Source: Patiria miniata
Lineage: Eukaryota > Echinodermata > Asteroidea > Valvatida > Asterinidae
Length of the DNA stretch: 64,000 nucleotides
Assembly (NCBI RefSeq): GCF_015706575.1
Contig: NW_024037076.1
Span: 3,754,777 to 3,818,776 of the forward strand
Direction of reading: 5' to 3'
Positions 1 to 12,080 of the stretch are shown one piece after another. Below the pieces are notes generated by a model. It was not told the DNA's origin. It made no database searches and was given only the letters and a program-made list of their open reading frames with translations. Position numbers and translations under genes: made by a program. Every line of letters starts with the position of its first letter. The first letter of the stretch is position 1.

Positions 1-211
1 GACATTCCATTTCACAAAAAACCCTTTCCACAGCCAAATTACTGACCCCCAAAAAAGATGGCATTTAAATACTGCAAGATTAGGAACCATGTTAAATCTT
101 GTAATGTCCTACTGGCTTTCCTAGATTTATCCATGAAATGTTAAAGAAATATCTGTAAGGAGATGGCAACCCCATTTCAAGATTCTCACTATAAAGTTGA
201 ACAATGAAATT

Positions 212-283
212 GACTGGAGCGGGGTTTGAACCTGCGACCTCCGGATTACCGTACCCGTGCTGTACCAACTGAGCTATCCAGTG
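212..283 (-). other. tRNA-like sequence (tRNA pseudogene or SINE head)
   Basis: The minus strand has a tRNA-sized (72 nt) unit with an A box (TAGCTCAGTTGGTAC) and a B box (GGTTCAAACCC). The acceptor arms CACTGGA and TCCAGTC pair at six of seven positions. The best anticodon stem has two mismatches and the loop lacks the usual T33, so the anticodon (perhaps GGT) is uncertain. This fits a tRNA pseudogene or the head of a tRNA-derived SINE better than a working tRNA. It lies beyond the 3' end of the RGS gene. Confidence 0.5.
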
Positions 284-798
284 CTATGTTGAAAACATCT
301 TTAAAATATCTTTACTTTGTTCAAGATTCATTCTTTATATTTCAAAAACAATGATCTCGCCATCCCGTCAACAAGATATCAAATTATGTTGATTTCCTGT
401 GCGTGTTAAGAATTCGGCTACCTTTAACATGAACAATCAAAGATTTTACGGGTAAAGAACATAAAAGGAGTGCCAAGCTATTAACAAGACTTTGATGACA
501 TTCTATGAGGTGTCATATTAGTGTCCCTTGATGTCTGGGGCCTTCATTCCCCTCGGAGGATAGCGTAGCTCGGGAAACAAAAGTCTGAGGAATGAGCCTT
601 GGAGAAAGCTGAGAAGACGCATACAGGTCAACGGCAGAAACTTGAAAAGACTTTGCTTTTTTTTCATTCTCCGCGAGTTTTTTTTTGAAAGCATTTCTTG
701 AGATGTTCTCCTCTTGTGGGAGCACCGTCCCGGGAATATCGTGTTTCCTCGGTTACTACCCGTGCTCCGCCTGTCGTTGGCATTGAATGTTTAAACAG

Positions 799-812
799 GT
801 TGCCATGGTAAC
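799..812. promoter_or_regulatory. Perfect RFX X-box motif
   Basis: GTTGCCATGGTAAC is a fully palindromic match to the X-box bound by RFX factors, which in animals often control ciliary genes. It sits in the GC-rich block 440 bp beyond the RGS stop codon. The motif is read directly; that it functions is inference. Confidence 0.55.
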
Positions 813-1201
813 TCTGACGACTTGATGATGCCCTTTGGGGCTCGTATCTCCGCTTGATCCAGGGTTGGCGGTATTATCCGCGGCAGCCGGGGTGAAACTC
901 CTTCACCTTTCTACAGCTACGGCAGAGGCGACACACTTCTAATACTGACAAGTTTATATTTGGCTCTAGACAACTCTTGTGGACTTCATGTAAAAAAGTA
1001 TCGTGCATTTGGTGTTTTCATCAGCCACAAATCACGAGACAAATTCTTTCCGGTTTCCGACGGATACCCGTTCCAATTTCAGGACTCCGTGTCAAGTACA
1101 CACTGAAATATATAATCTCTGTACACTTGAGTTTTGCATCCGCACAAAAAAAATGTTCCCGTTTTTCTCCGTGTCCACGACGAACATGAACTATATTGTA
1201 C

Positions 1202-1207
1202 TTTATT
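1202..1207 (-). terminator. Polyadenylation signal AATAAA
   Basis: A canonical AATAAA on the minus strand lies about 45 nt after the RGS stop codon. If used, the 3' UTR would be only about 70 nt, so signals further left may be preferred. Confidence 0.45.
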
Positions 1208-1250
1208 TTTTAAAAGATGAACAGTTTTACTATGACATTATTAACGAGCC

Positions 1251-1433
1251 TCATTTGGACTTTTTGATGAATTCCTTTAGAAGTTTTTGGTAAATGTCCG
1301 ATCGCAAGAACCGCGGGTACGAGTCCTTCTCCATGAGGGCTTCTATCCGCTTCTGGGCGTGGTCGAAGGTGTTCTCGTCAGGATGGTTCACGTTGGCGGT
1401 CGTTTCTAGCCGTGTTCTGGAATCTAAGTTGAC
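1251..1433 (-). CDS. RGS protein (R4 family, RGS3-like), terminal exon 4
   Basis: This exon encodes the last 60 residues and a TGA stop. It opens after a CATAG acceptor with VNLDSRTR, which continues exon 3 (QAPRE) without a phase break and restores the R4 hallmark PREVNLDS. It contains [20 protein letters not shown], the last helices of the RGS box, and ends in a lysine-rich tail. By alignment to RGS4, the Asn of VNLDS and the Asp, Ser and Arg of KDSYPR (residues 117, 151, 152 and 156 of the 175-residue form) are the residues that contact the G-alpha switch regions. All are present, so GAP activity on Gi/Gq is expected. The resemblance is greatest to RGS3 and RGS8; orthology within R4 cannot be fixed by eye. 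Confidence 0.95.
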   Translation of the reverse strand, partial: VNLDSRTRLETTANVNHPDENTFDHAQKRIEALMEKDSYPRFLRSDIYQKLLKEFIKKSK

Positions 1434-2373
1434 CTATGAACAGGAATGAAAGACAGAAATGAAGAAATGCATGAGGGTGAAAGTGTGTTAAAGTCAATCA
1501 CAAGTCCATCACAAGTCAATCACAAGTCAATCAAAAGTCAATCACAAGTCCATCACAAGTACATCAAAAGTCAATCACAAGTCAATCACAAGTCAATCAA
1601 AAGTCAATCAAAATTCAATCGCAAGTCAATCAAAAGTCAAATAGAAGTCAATCAGAAGTCAATCGCAATTCAATCGCAAGTCAATCACAAGTCGATCGCA
1701 AGTCGATCACAAGTCAATCACAAGTCAATCGCAAGTCAATCACAAGTCAATCATATGTTCATTACACAGGATTTGCATGTTCAATACAAGTCAATCACAA
1801 GTCAATTGCAAGTCAATCTTATGTCAAATCACAATTCAATCATTTTGGTAAGTTGATTATATCATATGATCATCACTAGTCAAAAATACGCCAACCTAAA
1901 ATCAAATCACAAAGTCAAAACACGAGCTAGTCACAAGTCTATCAAAAGCCAATCGCAAGCCAGGTCAGAACTTGACAAATAGCTTATTAAACAATGCAAA
2001 GAACATCGGGTACGTATCAAAATATTGTTTGAAAAGGTGAATCGCTGATATATGACTGTAACAAATATTCCTCACAGAAGATCTCAAATGATGTGGGTAA
2101 AGTGGCTTTCCACAAAAATGAGGCGTTTCACGAACAACAAAACCTTGCAAATTCATGCGGTCTGAATAACATCAAGGATGTTTTTCAACATCTCCTTGAA
2201 ACCTCTCAAATTGTTCAGACATTTGAATCAGAAAAAAAACACCACTATTCGAATATTTGGTGGATTATCAAATATGTGAATATTTTGTAAATCTGCACAG
2301 CTCTTAGCTCAAAGCTGAAGAGGTTTAAGATTAAGGCTATAAGGATGAAACCCAAGACGAGCATAGATCTCAC
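1434..2373 (-). other. RGS intron 3 (940 bp)
   Basis: The donor is GAG|GTGAGA after exon 3 and the acceptor CATAG before exon 4; phase 0. More than half is an 11-bp minisatellite and its decayed edge (1491-1965). Nothing else is recognised. Confidence 0.9.
1491..1965. repeat. 11-bp minisatellite, unit CAAGTCAATCA
   Basis: About 30 imperfect copies of an 11-bp unit (CAAGTCAATCA with A/G and C/A variants) fill 1491-1845 and decay out to 1965. The array is open on the plus strand only because the period and composition avoid stop codons. The unit is almost the reverse complement of the array at 28.7-29.2 kb. Confidence 0.9.
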
Positions 2374-2537
2374 CTCACGCGGGGCCTGTATCGTCACGTA
2401 GTCCTCAAATATTTGCTGGGCTCTCCTCTCCAAGACGCTGGTGTCAAGGGTCTTGTATTCCTCGCAGGCCAGCCAGAATTCGATGTTCTCGTCGCTGAAC
2501 TCCGTCTGGAGGAACTTCCGGAAGGCTTCCAGGCCGG
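2374..2537 (-). CDS. RGS protein (R4 family, RGS3-like), exon 3
   Basis: The exon has 164 nt: two bases finishing a codon split with exon 2 (A|CC, Thr) and 54 codons. It encodes GLEAFRKFLQ, then EFSDENIEFWLACEEYK, the family signature, and ends QAPRE at a GTGAGA donor. The acceptor is CCATCACAG. In RGS domains this is the first half of the nine-helix fold. The Glu-Asn of DENIEFW (residues 77-78 of the 175-residue form) corresponds to the Glu87-Asn88 pair of RGS4, where the Asn supports the transition state of G-alpha GTP hydrolysis. Both are intact. Exon limits and phases match those of exons 2 and 4. Confidence 0.96.
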
Positions 2538-3362
2538 CTGTGATGGTCAGGGGAAAAGAGGAGGGATGGCAAGACGGGATGGAGGTGCAATTGAGAGGAA
2601 AATGATGAGAAGGATGAAAGTGAGAGACAGAGGCCCACCAAACGAGGATGGAGAGGAAGGGAGTGGAATGGGGAAAGTAGAGAAAACCGAAGAGAAAGAA
2701 AAAAAATTGATTAGTTTGTCTTTTAACCCTAACTGATCCCAATCTCCATCAAAATCCATCCCCCAATTTGTGTGGATTTGGGGGGACTTGGTCCTGCAGG
2801 TCTGGTTGACTAAATATTGATGGAGTATGATGGACTTGGGCCTGGAGGACTAAGGTAAAGTATCCATTGGAAGCAAGTTTGCAAATTTGGCCAAATATTA
2901 GTAAGATCGCCTTCGTATCCATAAGACTTTACAGGGGAACAACACCTTGTTAAGTGCAGGAGACGGAAATTGCTCAACAATTTAGTTGTAAACAAGCTAA
3001 TTGCTACAAGGTTCCTCTCATTTTTTCAACGGAAGGGGAGCAGACAATCAGCGGAGGTGTCTATGGGACGGACGGTACTCTGACACGTGCCGGCATCCAC
3101 ACGTGGCAGATATCCTGTCGCAGTTTGAAGTGTTTACGGCACTTGTGACGGGCTGCAAAATCAACTTGTTACTTGATTAAACAAATATCCTGCCAACGGG
3201 GATATCAGAGTAATTTAAACTGTACGCTGTCACTGAGGTTAATCTACACCTGTTTATGAAGGGATTTGAGGTGCGCGCTTGCTAATTTGTTCCTCAAATA
3301 CATTAGCAGAGATGTTTTTCCAATTTAAACCACACTGTGTATCTATGAACATATAAGTACAA

Positions 3363-3930
3363 ATGTTACAACCACTCCCTGTACTGCCCAAAACCACCCT
3401 GCCTGTTACTCCCTGTACTTCCCCAATCCACCCTGCCTGTTACTACCTGTACTGCCCAAAACCACCCTGCCTGTTACTCCCTGTACTTCCCCAATCCACC
3501 CTGCCTGTTACTACCTGTACTGCCCCAAACCGCCCTGCCTGTTACTCCCTGTACTGCCCCAAACCACCCTTCCTGTTACTCCCTGTACTGCCCAAACCAC
3601 CCTTCCTGTTACTCCCTGTACTGCCCAAACCGCAATGCCTGTTACTCCCTGTACCGCCCAAAACCGCCCTGGCTGTCACTCCCTGTACTGCCCCAAACCA
3701 CCCTGCCTTTTACTCCCTGTACCGCCCAAACCGCCATGCCTGTTACATCCTGTACCGCCCCAAACATCCTACCAGTTATACCCCCTGTACCACCCAAAAC
3801 CATCCTACATGTAACTGTCACTCCCTGTACTGCCCCCCCCCAAAAAAAACACCCTGCCAATTTCTCCTTGTACCCCCCAAAACCGCCCTGCCTGTTACTC
3901 CCTGTACCGCCTCAAACAACCCCAGCACTG
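3363..3930. repeat. Minisatellite, about 35-bp unit (TGTTACTCCCTGTACTGCCC)
   Basis: About 16 imperfect copies of a C-rich unit of roughly 33-36 bp built on CCTGTTACTCCCTGTAC. Because the unit can be a multiple of three it creates a long spurious reading frame of Pro-Val-Thr repeats. Confidence 0.92.
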
Positions 3931-3940
3931 TACGGTTTTA

Positions 3941-4425
3941 CAGTGGCGTAGCACGGTCATTCTTTTTTGGGGGGGGGGGAGTTAAAAAATTATTGAAAAG
4001 GCCACTTGCACATCCGTGGACACGTTTTTTTCTCTGGACACTTGGCCTCCGTAAATTAAAGGGGGGGGGGGGGCCTGGTATCATCTGTCGATGGGGGCGC
4101 TGTTCAAAACCGACATTTATGCACACTAACGGACAATATATGGTGTTTTTCAGGGCGATACATGCGTAAACTAAAAAATAAAAAAAGGCACCCGGAATTG
4201 CCGATGGCACAAAAAAGTGCACCTCTTCTTTATAAGGGCACTAATTCAGAGAAAAAAAGGGCACTTCTTAAAAAAAGGGCACTCTTTACAAATTATTGAG
4301 GGGGAGGGGTTAAACCCTGGTGAACAAAGGGCATTTGAATGGAAATGGGCAGTCTTTACAAAATATTGGCGGGTAAATACCCACTTAACACACCCCCCCC
4401 CCCACACCCCCTCTGGCTATGCCTA
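3941..4425 (+). mobile_element. MITE, CAGTGGCGTAGC family, copy 1
   Basis: It starts CAGTGGCGTAGCACGGTCAT and ends with the partly inverted TGGCTATGCC. The interior has long G tracts, a conserved CATCTGTCGATGGGGGCGCT segment and repeated AAAAGGGCACTCTTT motifs. A second copy at 53603-54128 shares start, order of parts and interior. No transposase frame is present, so it is non-autonomous; the superfamily is not determined. Confidence 0.7.
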
Positions 4426-5159
4426 TGCTTTATAGATACACCATGGAATAACTACAATGTAACACAACATAGTACATGAACTAATGGGTGATGTTTTCCT
4501 CAAACAATAAAAGGATGCGCCCCATTCCACAAGGACGTCCTTTCCGTTGTAAATTAACCCAAATAAAAAGGCTTCAGCCTGCTGCAGGATACAAGATCTT
4601 TCTCTCGACTACTTGAGGCCTGCCCTATCCAAATAACAAAAAGAGAAAAACAAAGTGGCAATCGCCCACTCCTCCACTGTATCCCTACAGACTTTTCCGT
4701 TTGAGTGCTTGAAGGAAAGCCTGACATGCTACGCGAGTGAAAAGAAATTCTGGCTGTGGGTGTGTTTTTTCGAGGAGGCGAGAGAACTCTCTCATTGACA
4801 GCACATCGATCCGTTCATCCTCACACCCAGATGAGGACCTCAAGACATATTCTACTCTGAGTAGGGTTCATCTTTAGTATCAGTAGACGTACACAAAGCT
4901 TAAATCTTGCCGGAAGGGGGGGGGGGGTTGGGTGTTGGCCACTTTTCAGGCCACCTGAAAAATATCAAACCCATGTCAGGTGAAATAAACAAACTCAGTT
5001 GTTGACTGCTCCAGATGGATCATCCGGAAGTCTGTTAATTGGAAAGAGTTCGCTGCTTGGAAGTAAATGTAAGGAATAGGAAATCTTGGAAATCTTGGAA
5101 ATCTTACACTTGAAAATACACAACATGAACAATCATAGATCATATTGCTTTTAGCAAAT

Positions 5160-5470
5160 ATGGGTGTGCCAACATTGCCATCTTTGTGTGGACCTGAAAA
5201 AAACCCAGGTCCACACAATGCAGGTTGTGTGAACCTTCTGTGGACTAAGCCAGGTCCACACAAGGTTTTCCCTTCTCTGGAAAACAGCTTTTCTTAACTA
5301 TACAAAGACAAAGGAATGTCCACACAAAGCATATAAGGTAGTGCCAACCTTGCCATCTTTGTGTGGACCTGAAAACAAAACAGGTCCACACAATGCAGGT
5401 TGTGTGAACCGTTTGTGGACTAAGCCAGGTCCACACAAGGTTTCCCCCCTCTCTGGAAAACAGGTTTAGA
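5160..5470. repeat. Two-copy tandem repeat, about 175-bp period
   Basis: The segment GCCATCTTTGTGTGGACCTG ... CAGGTCCACACAAGG occurs at 5175-5275 and again at 5350-5445. Each copy holds short inverted GGTCCACACA units that can pair. Confidence 0.85.
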
Positions 5471-5746
5471 GACATTTTGTGGTTAGGGTTATCCGTCGCA
5501 AAATGAAGAGGAACACTCAAGGAAATTATGATAAAAACATTGGGTTGACTAAGAGTACTCACAGTGCAAGTAAAATGAGTTTTTTTTCTCTGTTTTTCTT
5601 TCTTCTGAATTTCAAGAAGACAAAGGAATGTCTGTACACTAGGTATGTACATGTAAAGTAGGCCGGTGAAATATAACGACATAGTTGACGTGAATCACAG
5701 ATTATTGACATGCTCCGTTAAAATTGTATTGTACTTCTGCAGCTAA

Positions 5747-6112
5747 GGCCAAAAAACAAAAATATTCGGTCTCTGGTCAGACCAAAGTTCCGGAATGGAC
5801 GCGGCCACGCAGCTTCTTTTTTTTTTTTTTTTTTTTTTTTTTTCCTTCAAGCTTGGATTGTACAGACAAGGTCGAGTACTATTTTGCTTTTTTGGTGTCC
5901 TCATGTACATTGGTGTCCTCCATAATTTGCCTTGGTGCTTTCGATCATTTGCCTTGGTGCAATTTCCCATTCCTCGGTGCTCTTTGGTAAAAAAAAATTA
6001 AATTGAGGTGCGGAAATAGAGGGCGCTGTTGGAGCTACCGCGGAACATTTTGGAGAAAAAAAAAGATCGACGCGCGCGCTGACCAGAGACCGACTTATTT
6101 TTTTTTTTGGCC
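5747..6112 (+). mobile_element. PIF/Harbinger-type MITE, copy 1 (TAA target duplication)
   Basis: The 366-bp element has ends GGCCAAAAAA and TTTTTTGGCC, followed inward by GGTCTCTGGTCAG and its exact inverse CTGACCAGAGACC. It is flanked by direct TAA (5744-5746 and 6113-6115). TTA/TAA target duplications are diagnostic of PIF/Harbinger transposition. The interior includes a 20+ T tract and repeats of CCTTGGTGC; no transposase. The second copy is at 22382-22746 in the opposite orientation. Confidence 0.85.
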
Positions 6113-8467
6113 TAACCAATTTTTTTTTATGGCCTGGCAAGTTAAAATGAATGGTTACACCCCAATGTTCCGACACCCCTATGTTCCGACACCCTTTGCA
6201 AAAATCTGTTGGGAACCAGTTACATGCAGTGTCAACTGTATGGCATTTTGGCTGGTAATCATTTTGTGCTTAACCCATTACTTGCGCCTCTCACACTCTT
6301 GTCCCCGGCACGAATGAATAAACAGCTGGGTTGACGACCACTGGCCCAGATACAGCTTTATTTATTGACCAAATCTGCCCCTGCAAAACTGCCCCTATTC
6401 ACGGGATCGATGCTTGCAATTTTGATCAAACTTGCAGGGGTAAAAGTGCATTCGAGTTGAATGCTGGTACATTAAATATGTTAAGCAACTAGCATTGCAC
6501 TCAATACAGTATAAGTACATCGAAATACCGTCAACAGAACTCGGGACTACATGTGTACTGTTTGTCAACTAAAATTTAAATTAAAAATATATGGTGTTGT
6601 CAGATGCCACATTTAAGGATTTGTAAATGTGATTTTTATGTTTGATTCTTTGCATTTGACTGTAAGCCTAATAGATTTCTTTATAGATTTGACATTAACC
6701 ACTTTCTCTGATAGGACAAGATTTATTAATTTTCTATAAATGATTTTATATATATTATTTTTTATATAAGGATTATTTCTTTGCATAAATGAATTTCAGC
6801 CCAATAGATGCTATTTTTGGTTGTTTTTCAAATAGAATGGGAACCATTTGTGATGCGATCAAGCTAAATGAGTCGTATGTCGGGAATTTTTATGTGGAGA
6901 TACAGACCAAAATAGGGCCACTTCATCACATCACTTTCTCTCAACTCTTGGTGTTCCGACTTCCATAATTTTTGATTAAAGATGGTATCAGCATGCGGTT
7001 TTCACAGCAGTAATGCCGAGATTAAGCTCTTTTCAAATCTGTAATAAAAAAATTTGACCAGGGTCGACAAACGACTCACGTAGCTTGATCCCATCACCTC
7101 TAGGATTGAGTAGGTTGTTTAGAAATGCAGCTTTTCAGAAGTAAATGCAAACTGGGTCATGAATTGCAAATCTGCCACGAAAGTTTAAAAGTAATGCCTT
7201 GAAGTCCGAGGCATTATACATCAAGATTGAAATATTTGCATTCGAGGAAATTCCCGCGGGGAATCTTTCTTGCTTTATAATAGTGTTCAATCTTGAAATA
7301 CACGCATCTAAAACGGTTCTGTCAATTTTAAAATGCAAATGAGCCTGGTTTTTTTTAGCCGACTGTTTGCCAAACTTGTTTGCACGACAAGGGACGTTCC
7401 TCCAAAAATTGATCAAAATGGAAAAATTCATGAGGGGGAAAAAAGGATGCGTTTCAGACAAAACAGATCATTTCTAGCAGAGACAGGCTGCACAAAAAAA
7501 AAAAATTTGCTGCGAGCGTTTCTCTCAAATGTTAGTAAAAAATGTTAGTCCCAAGGAATAACAATAGTGGCTTTTAAGCCCGGCTTTTAAGTGATGACCA
7601 ACAATGTACATTTAGTATGAAGATGTCAGAACATAGGGGATTGGGGGAGACAAGTGCTCTCAATATACAGACAAGATAATCAACTGCTGTTAAGGTGAAG
7701 TGCGTCAATTGAGATTTTCTACGATTGGCTTTCTGAGCTTTTGGCCCAGTTGTCTCATCACAAAGAGGGGAAAAATATGAACCATTCGGCCTTTGGGATA
7801 ACAGTTTTAATCCTGGAAATGTATGTTGTTGTTTTTTAAATATCATTGTGTACGTTCGACATCAAGTTTAATCCTGGAAGTTCCTTAAAAATCTATATTG
7901 GGTTTTGGAGGTTTTTTCCGGAGGATTCATGAAAGTAGAGAAAACCAACAATTTACTTTAAATTTGGCTTTGTGAATTGTGTTGATTTTCGAGGAATAGG
8001 AAAGGTGTTACAAGAAAAAAATTATACGACAAAGATATGAATGCTGATTTGAAGATAAAATGCTGATTTAAAGATAAAAACTTCATGGTTAGTTTCCTAA
8101 TAATGCTTGATATAACCTTGACTTCAGTTATTTAGTAACATTCCCAAGTAATTCTTGGGTACTCGTTCCATGTTCCAATTAAGCTGCACTAAAAGAAATC
8201 ACACGCCCATGCAGCACGTACTTTACAATTTCCTATGCAAAGGAACCACGCATGCAGTTAACATGCAATTACTGTCAGAGGTACCGGTAACGATGGACCA
8301 CAGAGAACGCATGGTTTCAGTAAAGTAATTAACCCTACGGTTGAAAAAGGAGGTCAAGAATTCAATCAGGTAATTGGGACAACCAACAAGGGTTGTGTAA
8401 GAGACGGGAAACGACAGTTGTGAGTGTTTTCCGGAAGAATCAGAAGAGAGAGGAAGGAGAAGAAGAA

Positions 8468-8960
8468 GAACTAGAGTTATGTTTGTGGACAAACACATGG
8501 CTGTTTCGGCATTTTGTTATTGTATTTTTATGTCATGCTAAAGACTGATAGGACATACCTGTGCAGTAGAAAAATGCATAGTGATCAGGACCAATAGTTA
8601 CGTAGACATAGGCCGTAGAAAAATGCACCTTTAATGTGACATCACATGTCATGTGATGATGATCTCAACACATCCCTGCTTAGGTACATACCGAGTTACA
8701 ACCTAATCGGACCTATAGTTTTGCAGAAGAAAAATGCATATTTGATGTGACGTCACATGAGGTGTGATGACGTCATCGTGACGTTACTTTACAATTCATC
8801 TGTAGCACATCCCAGTTTAGTACATACCAAGTTATTACAACCAAGTCGGACCTAAAAATAGTTATGCAGATATAGGCCTTCAAAATATGCACTTTCAATA
8901 TGACGTCACATGTCATGTGATGACGTCATTGTGACGTCACTTCCAATTTTCATCCATAAC
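8468..8960. repeat. Repeat with about 150-bp internal units and five perfect CREs
   Basis: Three diverged units of about 150 bp each contain ATAGGCC..AAAATGCA followed by ATGTGACGTCACATG-like sequence. Five exact TGACGTCA octamers lie at 8748-8755, 8768-8775, 8901-8908, 8921-8928 and 8932-8939. The left part (ACTAGAGTTATGTTTGTGGA) recurs at 30.6 kb next to a second, poorer copy of the CRE units, so this is a dispersed family. Confidence 0.8.
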
Positions 8961-11904
8961 ATATCCCTATAACATATCTTAACGAAAACAAATGCTGTTT
9001 TGGCAAAGGTGCCAAAACAGCCAAAATGGGAAAAAACAGGGGGTTGTAGAGTACAACTAAACAGCAGGGAAAGTGAACTACGAATGATACCTCACAGCAA
9101 ATCTCGCAGTGAATTGATGAATATACGTTGTGTGGCATCACGCTTTTGTTGACAGTCTGGCTTAAAATCTGATGCTTGAAATAATGGCAGAGAGTATAGA
9201 GACAATGCCAAAAGCCACTGCCGCGCGTCAGATGTATACAGAGTTTTCCAACTTTTCTCTGTAAATATAAGACATTATTTGGATTATCCATGACCCAAAC
9301 CTTTGAAATATGATAAGTAAGCAATCTAAAACACTTCATTGGTGAAAATATGGCTGAATGTGCACCCTTACTTTTAGTGGAAAGTCTCCAAAATCCAGGG
9401 TATAAAACTACGTGAATGTGTGTCCGATTTTTGACGATGTATAAGCCGGTAAAGGTTAGACCAATATCTACTGTTCACGCTCCAAAAAGATTAATTGCTC
9501 AACTGGAACAATTATAGACCGCGACATATATTGGAAATTTCTGTGCGACTCCCTATTTTGTTTGGCTTTGGGCCGACCCGCCGAATCAATAGAACCAGAG
9601 AAATAAATAGAACGGAGGAATCTTTGTTAAAACAAAGTCGCCAGGGCTGAATGAATTAATGATTCCGCGTTATGGTAACCACTGGTGATTCTTTTCGCCG
9701 TGTTGTTTTTTTATCCCCCAAAGTATCTGCCGAAACGATTAATGGTTAAAAAATATTGTTAAAAAGTTGATTTAGAAATGTGACATCGTTGTTTTGGTAG
9801 GTCCTGCTTGAGATAATAATTATGTGTATTATTGGCGTACCAGTGCACGAACGCAAGGGCATCAATCACTTCTAAAAAGTAGGGGGGCGGGAACATACTT
9901 TGATCAGAACTAATGCGAGCACGAATCCTTAACAGCGTGTGGGTTCGGGGTTCGCTTAAGGGCCCCAAAATTTTGTGAATCTAGACGCTTTGTGGTGCGA
10001 TCTGAGGCAATACATGATGAATTTAACCATTTTTTTGTTAAAGCAAAAAATCATTATTTAAATATAATGTTTGAGTTTGGAGTAATTGAATGAGCTATTC
10101 TGAGCCAAAGAATCAAATAGGCCTATATGCTACAATTTTTTTTCCGGGGACAAAAAAAAAGCGTGGCAGACATGCCCCCCCCCCCCCCAATCCCCCACCG
10201 ATCGACGCCCATGTATGAACGCAGTGTGCCCCTCCTACTGGGGTTCTCAAAAGTGGTCATAAAACGCCCTCTAGTGTTCGTGCACAAAGTCTATAGTGTA
10301 ATCAGGAAGCGGATGCGATTATAAGTCTTGATTTTGTTAAAAATGATTGATGAACCATAAATAATGGGTTTTCATCCCGCATAATATCTCTCGGCATTCC
10401 CTAGTGACAGGGAAATGCAAATGTTTCTATATCTGGCCGGGTGGGAATGCGGAATAACAAACAATGAAATTTTCCCCTCAAACCTGAAAATAACAAGATA
10501 ATAAATGACAGGGTTTACATATAACAAAATCGCTGGGTTATATAGAATAATAAATACTAATCGCGTGTTATTTTGGCTTTTTACCCTTAAAATATTTTCA
10601 GTCAAACAAAGAAATATTGATACTGGTATTGTACATTCACAACTACAAACAGGTGCTGGGGGGGGGGGGGTTACAAAATTGTTCCCAAGCTGTCCTTAAC
10701 CACAAATTCTATAGGGTAAACCATTATTTCCATCATTACATCACTATTAAACTACATGTGACCTCTCATCACAACCAAGCCTAAAGTCAGATATTTAAAA
10801 AAAAAAATTAGATATTTATTGTTTGGATTCTGCAGAACAAGAACTTTCCAATGGTATACAACGTTAAGGGGTACTGAGTTCAGTAATGGAAGATACAGAC
10901 CGCCAACTTACTTGAAGTTGCAAAACTGATTCTTGAGAAAAATGGCATTTAAAAATCCTGCAGTTGTGCAACAGTGAATGAACAGTCAACTAATAAAACG
11001 GGATGAAAACAGGTTTCAAAGATGTTTGACAGAACAAAAAATTGAAGAAAAGAGGACGTAAAGATCAAGGTTCACCTGGAAACCAAAAGTTGACCGCCCC
11101 TTCAAATTTTGGATTTGCCCCACTGTACTGCAAAATGGCAATTTCCGACTTTAAAGGGCCCATGAAATGTATTTTTTTTAATGCTATTCTTGAAAATGCA
11201 CCTTTATGACCCATCTAACATTATTTTCAATTTTCATTTTGCAGTTTTCAAAGGTGTTTTGGTGCCTTTTTTGTTTTTATGCTAATGCGAATTCCCATAT
11301 TCATGAGCAAAAGTGTGATGTCATATCAGGCAGAAACCTCCGTGTTGGAATTGGTTTGTGCACAAAGAGTTGCCAGAATTTTGGATATTTCGCTGTCGTA
11401 AACTACTGTCGTAAACTTTCTTTTCTTTAGTGATTCATTGTTGTGTCAGTTCATGGCACTGTAAGCCAATGAACAAAATTTTCTCACAAATGTTTTCAAT
11501 GAGCCAATTTTGGGTTCACAGTTTCAATAGAAAAACATAAAATATGAACCGTGTCTTACTGAATGAATCACGGCAACAGCGCCCTCAGTTGTCTGGAAAA
11601 GCATGCACAATTTGAAATGTTTAAAGACGTGCACTTTTCAGTAAAATGAACCAAAAAGGGATGTCAATTAGTCTTCATACACTTAAAGAGGATTAGAAAG
11701 TAGCACAAAATAAGTTCCTAAGGAATATTCACTTCACGGGCCCTTTAAGCTCATTTTGTGGTGACATTTCATAAATGTACTCCTTGCCAGTTACCGAGCA
11801 AAACATTTATATTATACTCACTCCCTACGTCACCTTACAAATTAAAATATCGCAGCGCTATCATATTAGAGTTGATTACACCGAGCAGTCATTATCAAAA
11901 TGCC

Positions 11905-12080
11905 ATCGTTATTAATAATTTGCCAACCACTTAATTTCAATCTAATAACTGCCCATTGAACCAAACCGTTTCCGTACGGCAAAATACGCCAAATGGGATC
12001 ATTATTAATAATTTGCTAGCCCATTATCCCTATGCCAAACCATATTGAACCAAACGGTTTCCGTATGGCATCGACACCCA
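11905..12080. repeat. Two-copy tandem repeat, about 92 bp
   Basis: ATTATTAATAATTTGC followed by ATTGAACCAAACSGTTTCCGTAYGGCA occurs twice, about 92 bp apart. Confidence 0.8.

Larger units (their letters stand above)
300..1250. other. 3' flank of RGS gene; GC-richer block at 700-930
   Basis: No gene is recognised here. The part next to 1250 should be RGS 3' UTR. A GC-richer stretch at about 700-930 carries an RFX X-box and may be a regulatory element or the start of a neighbouring gene. The minus-strand frame at 513-725 is open for 70 codons but lacks an ATG start and matches no family I know. Confidence 0.4.
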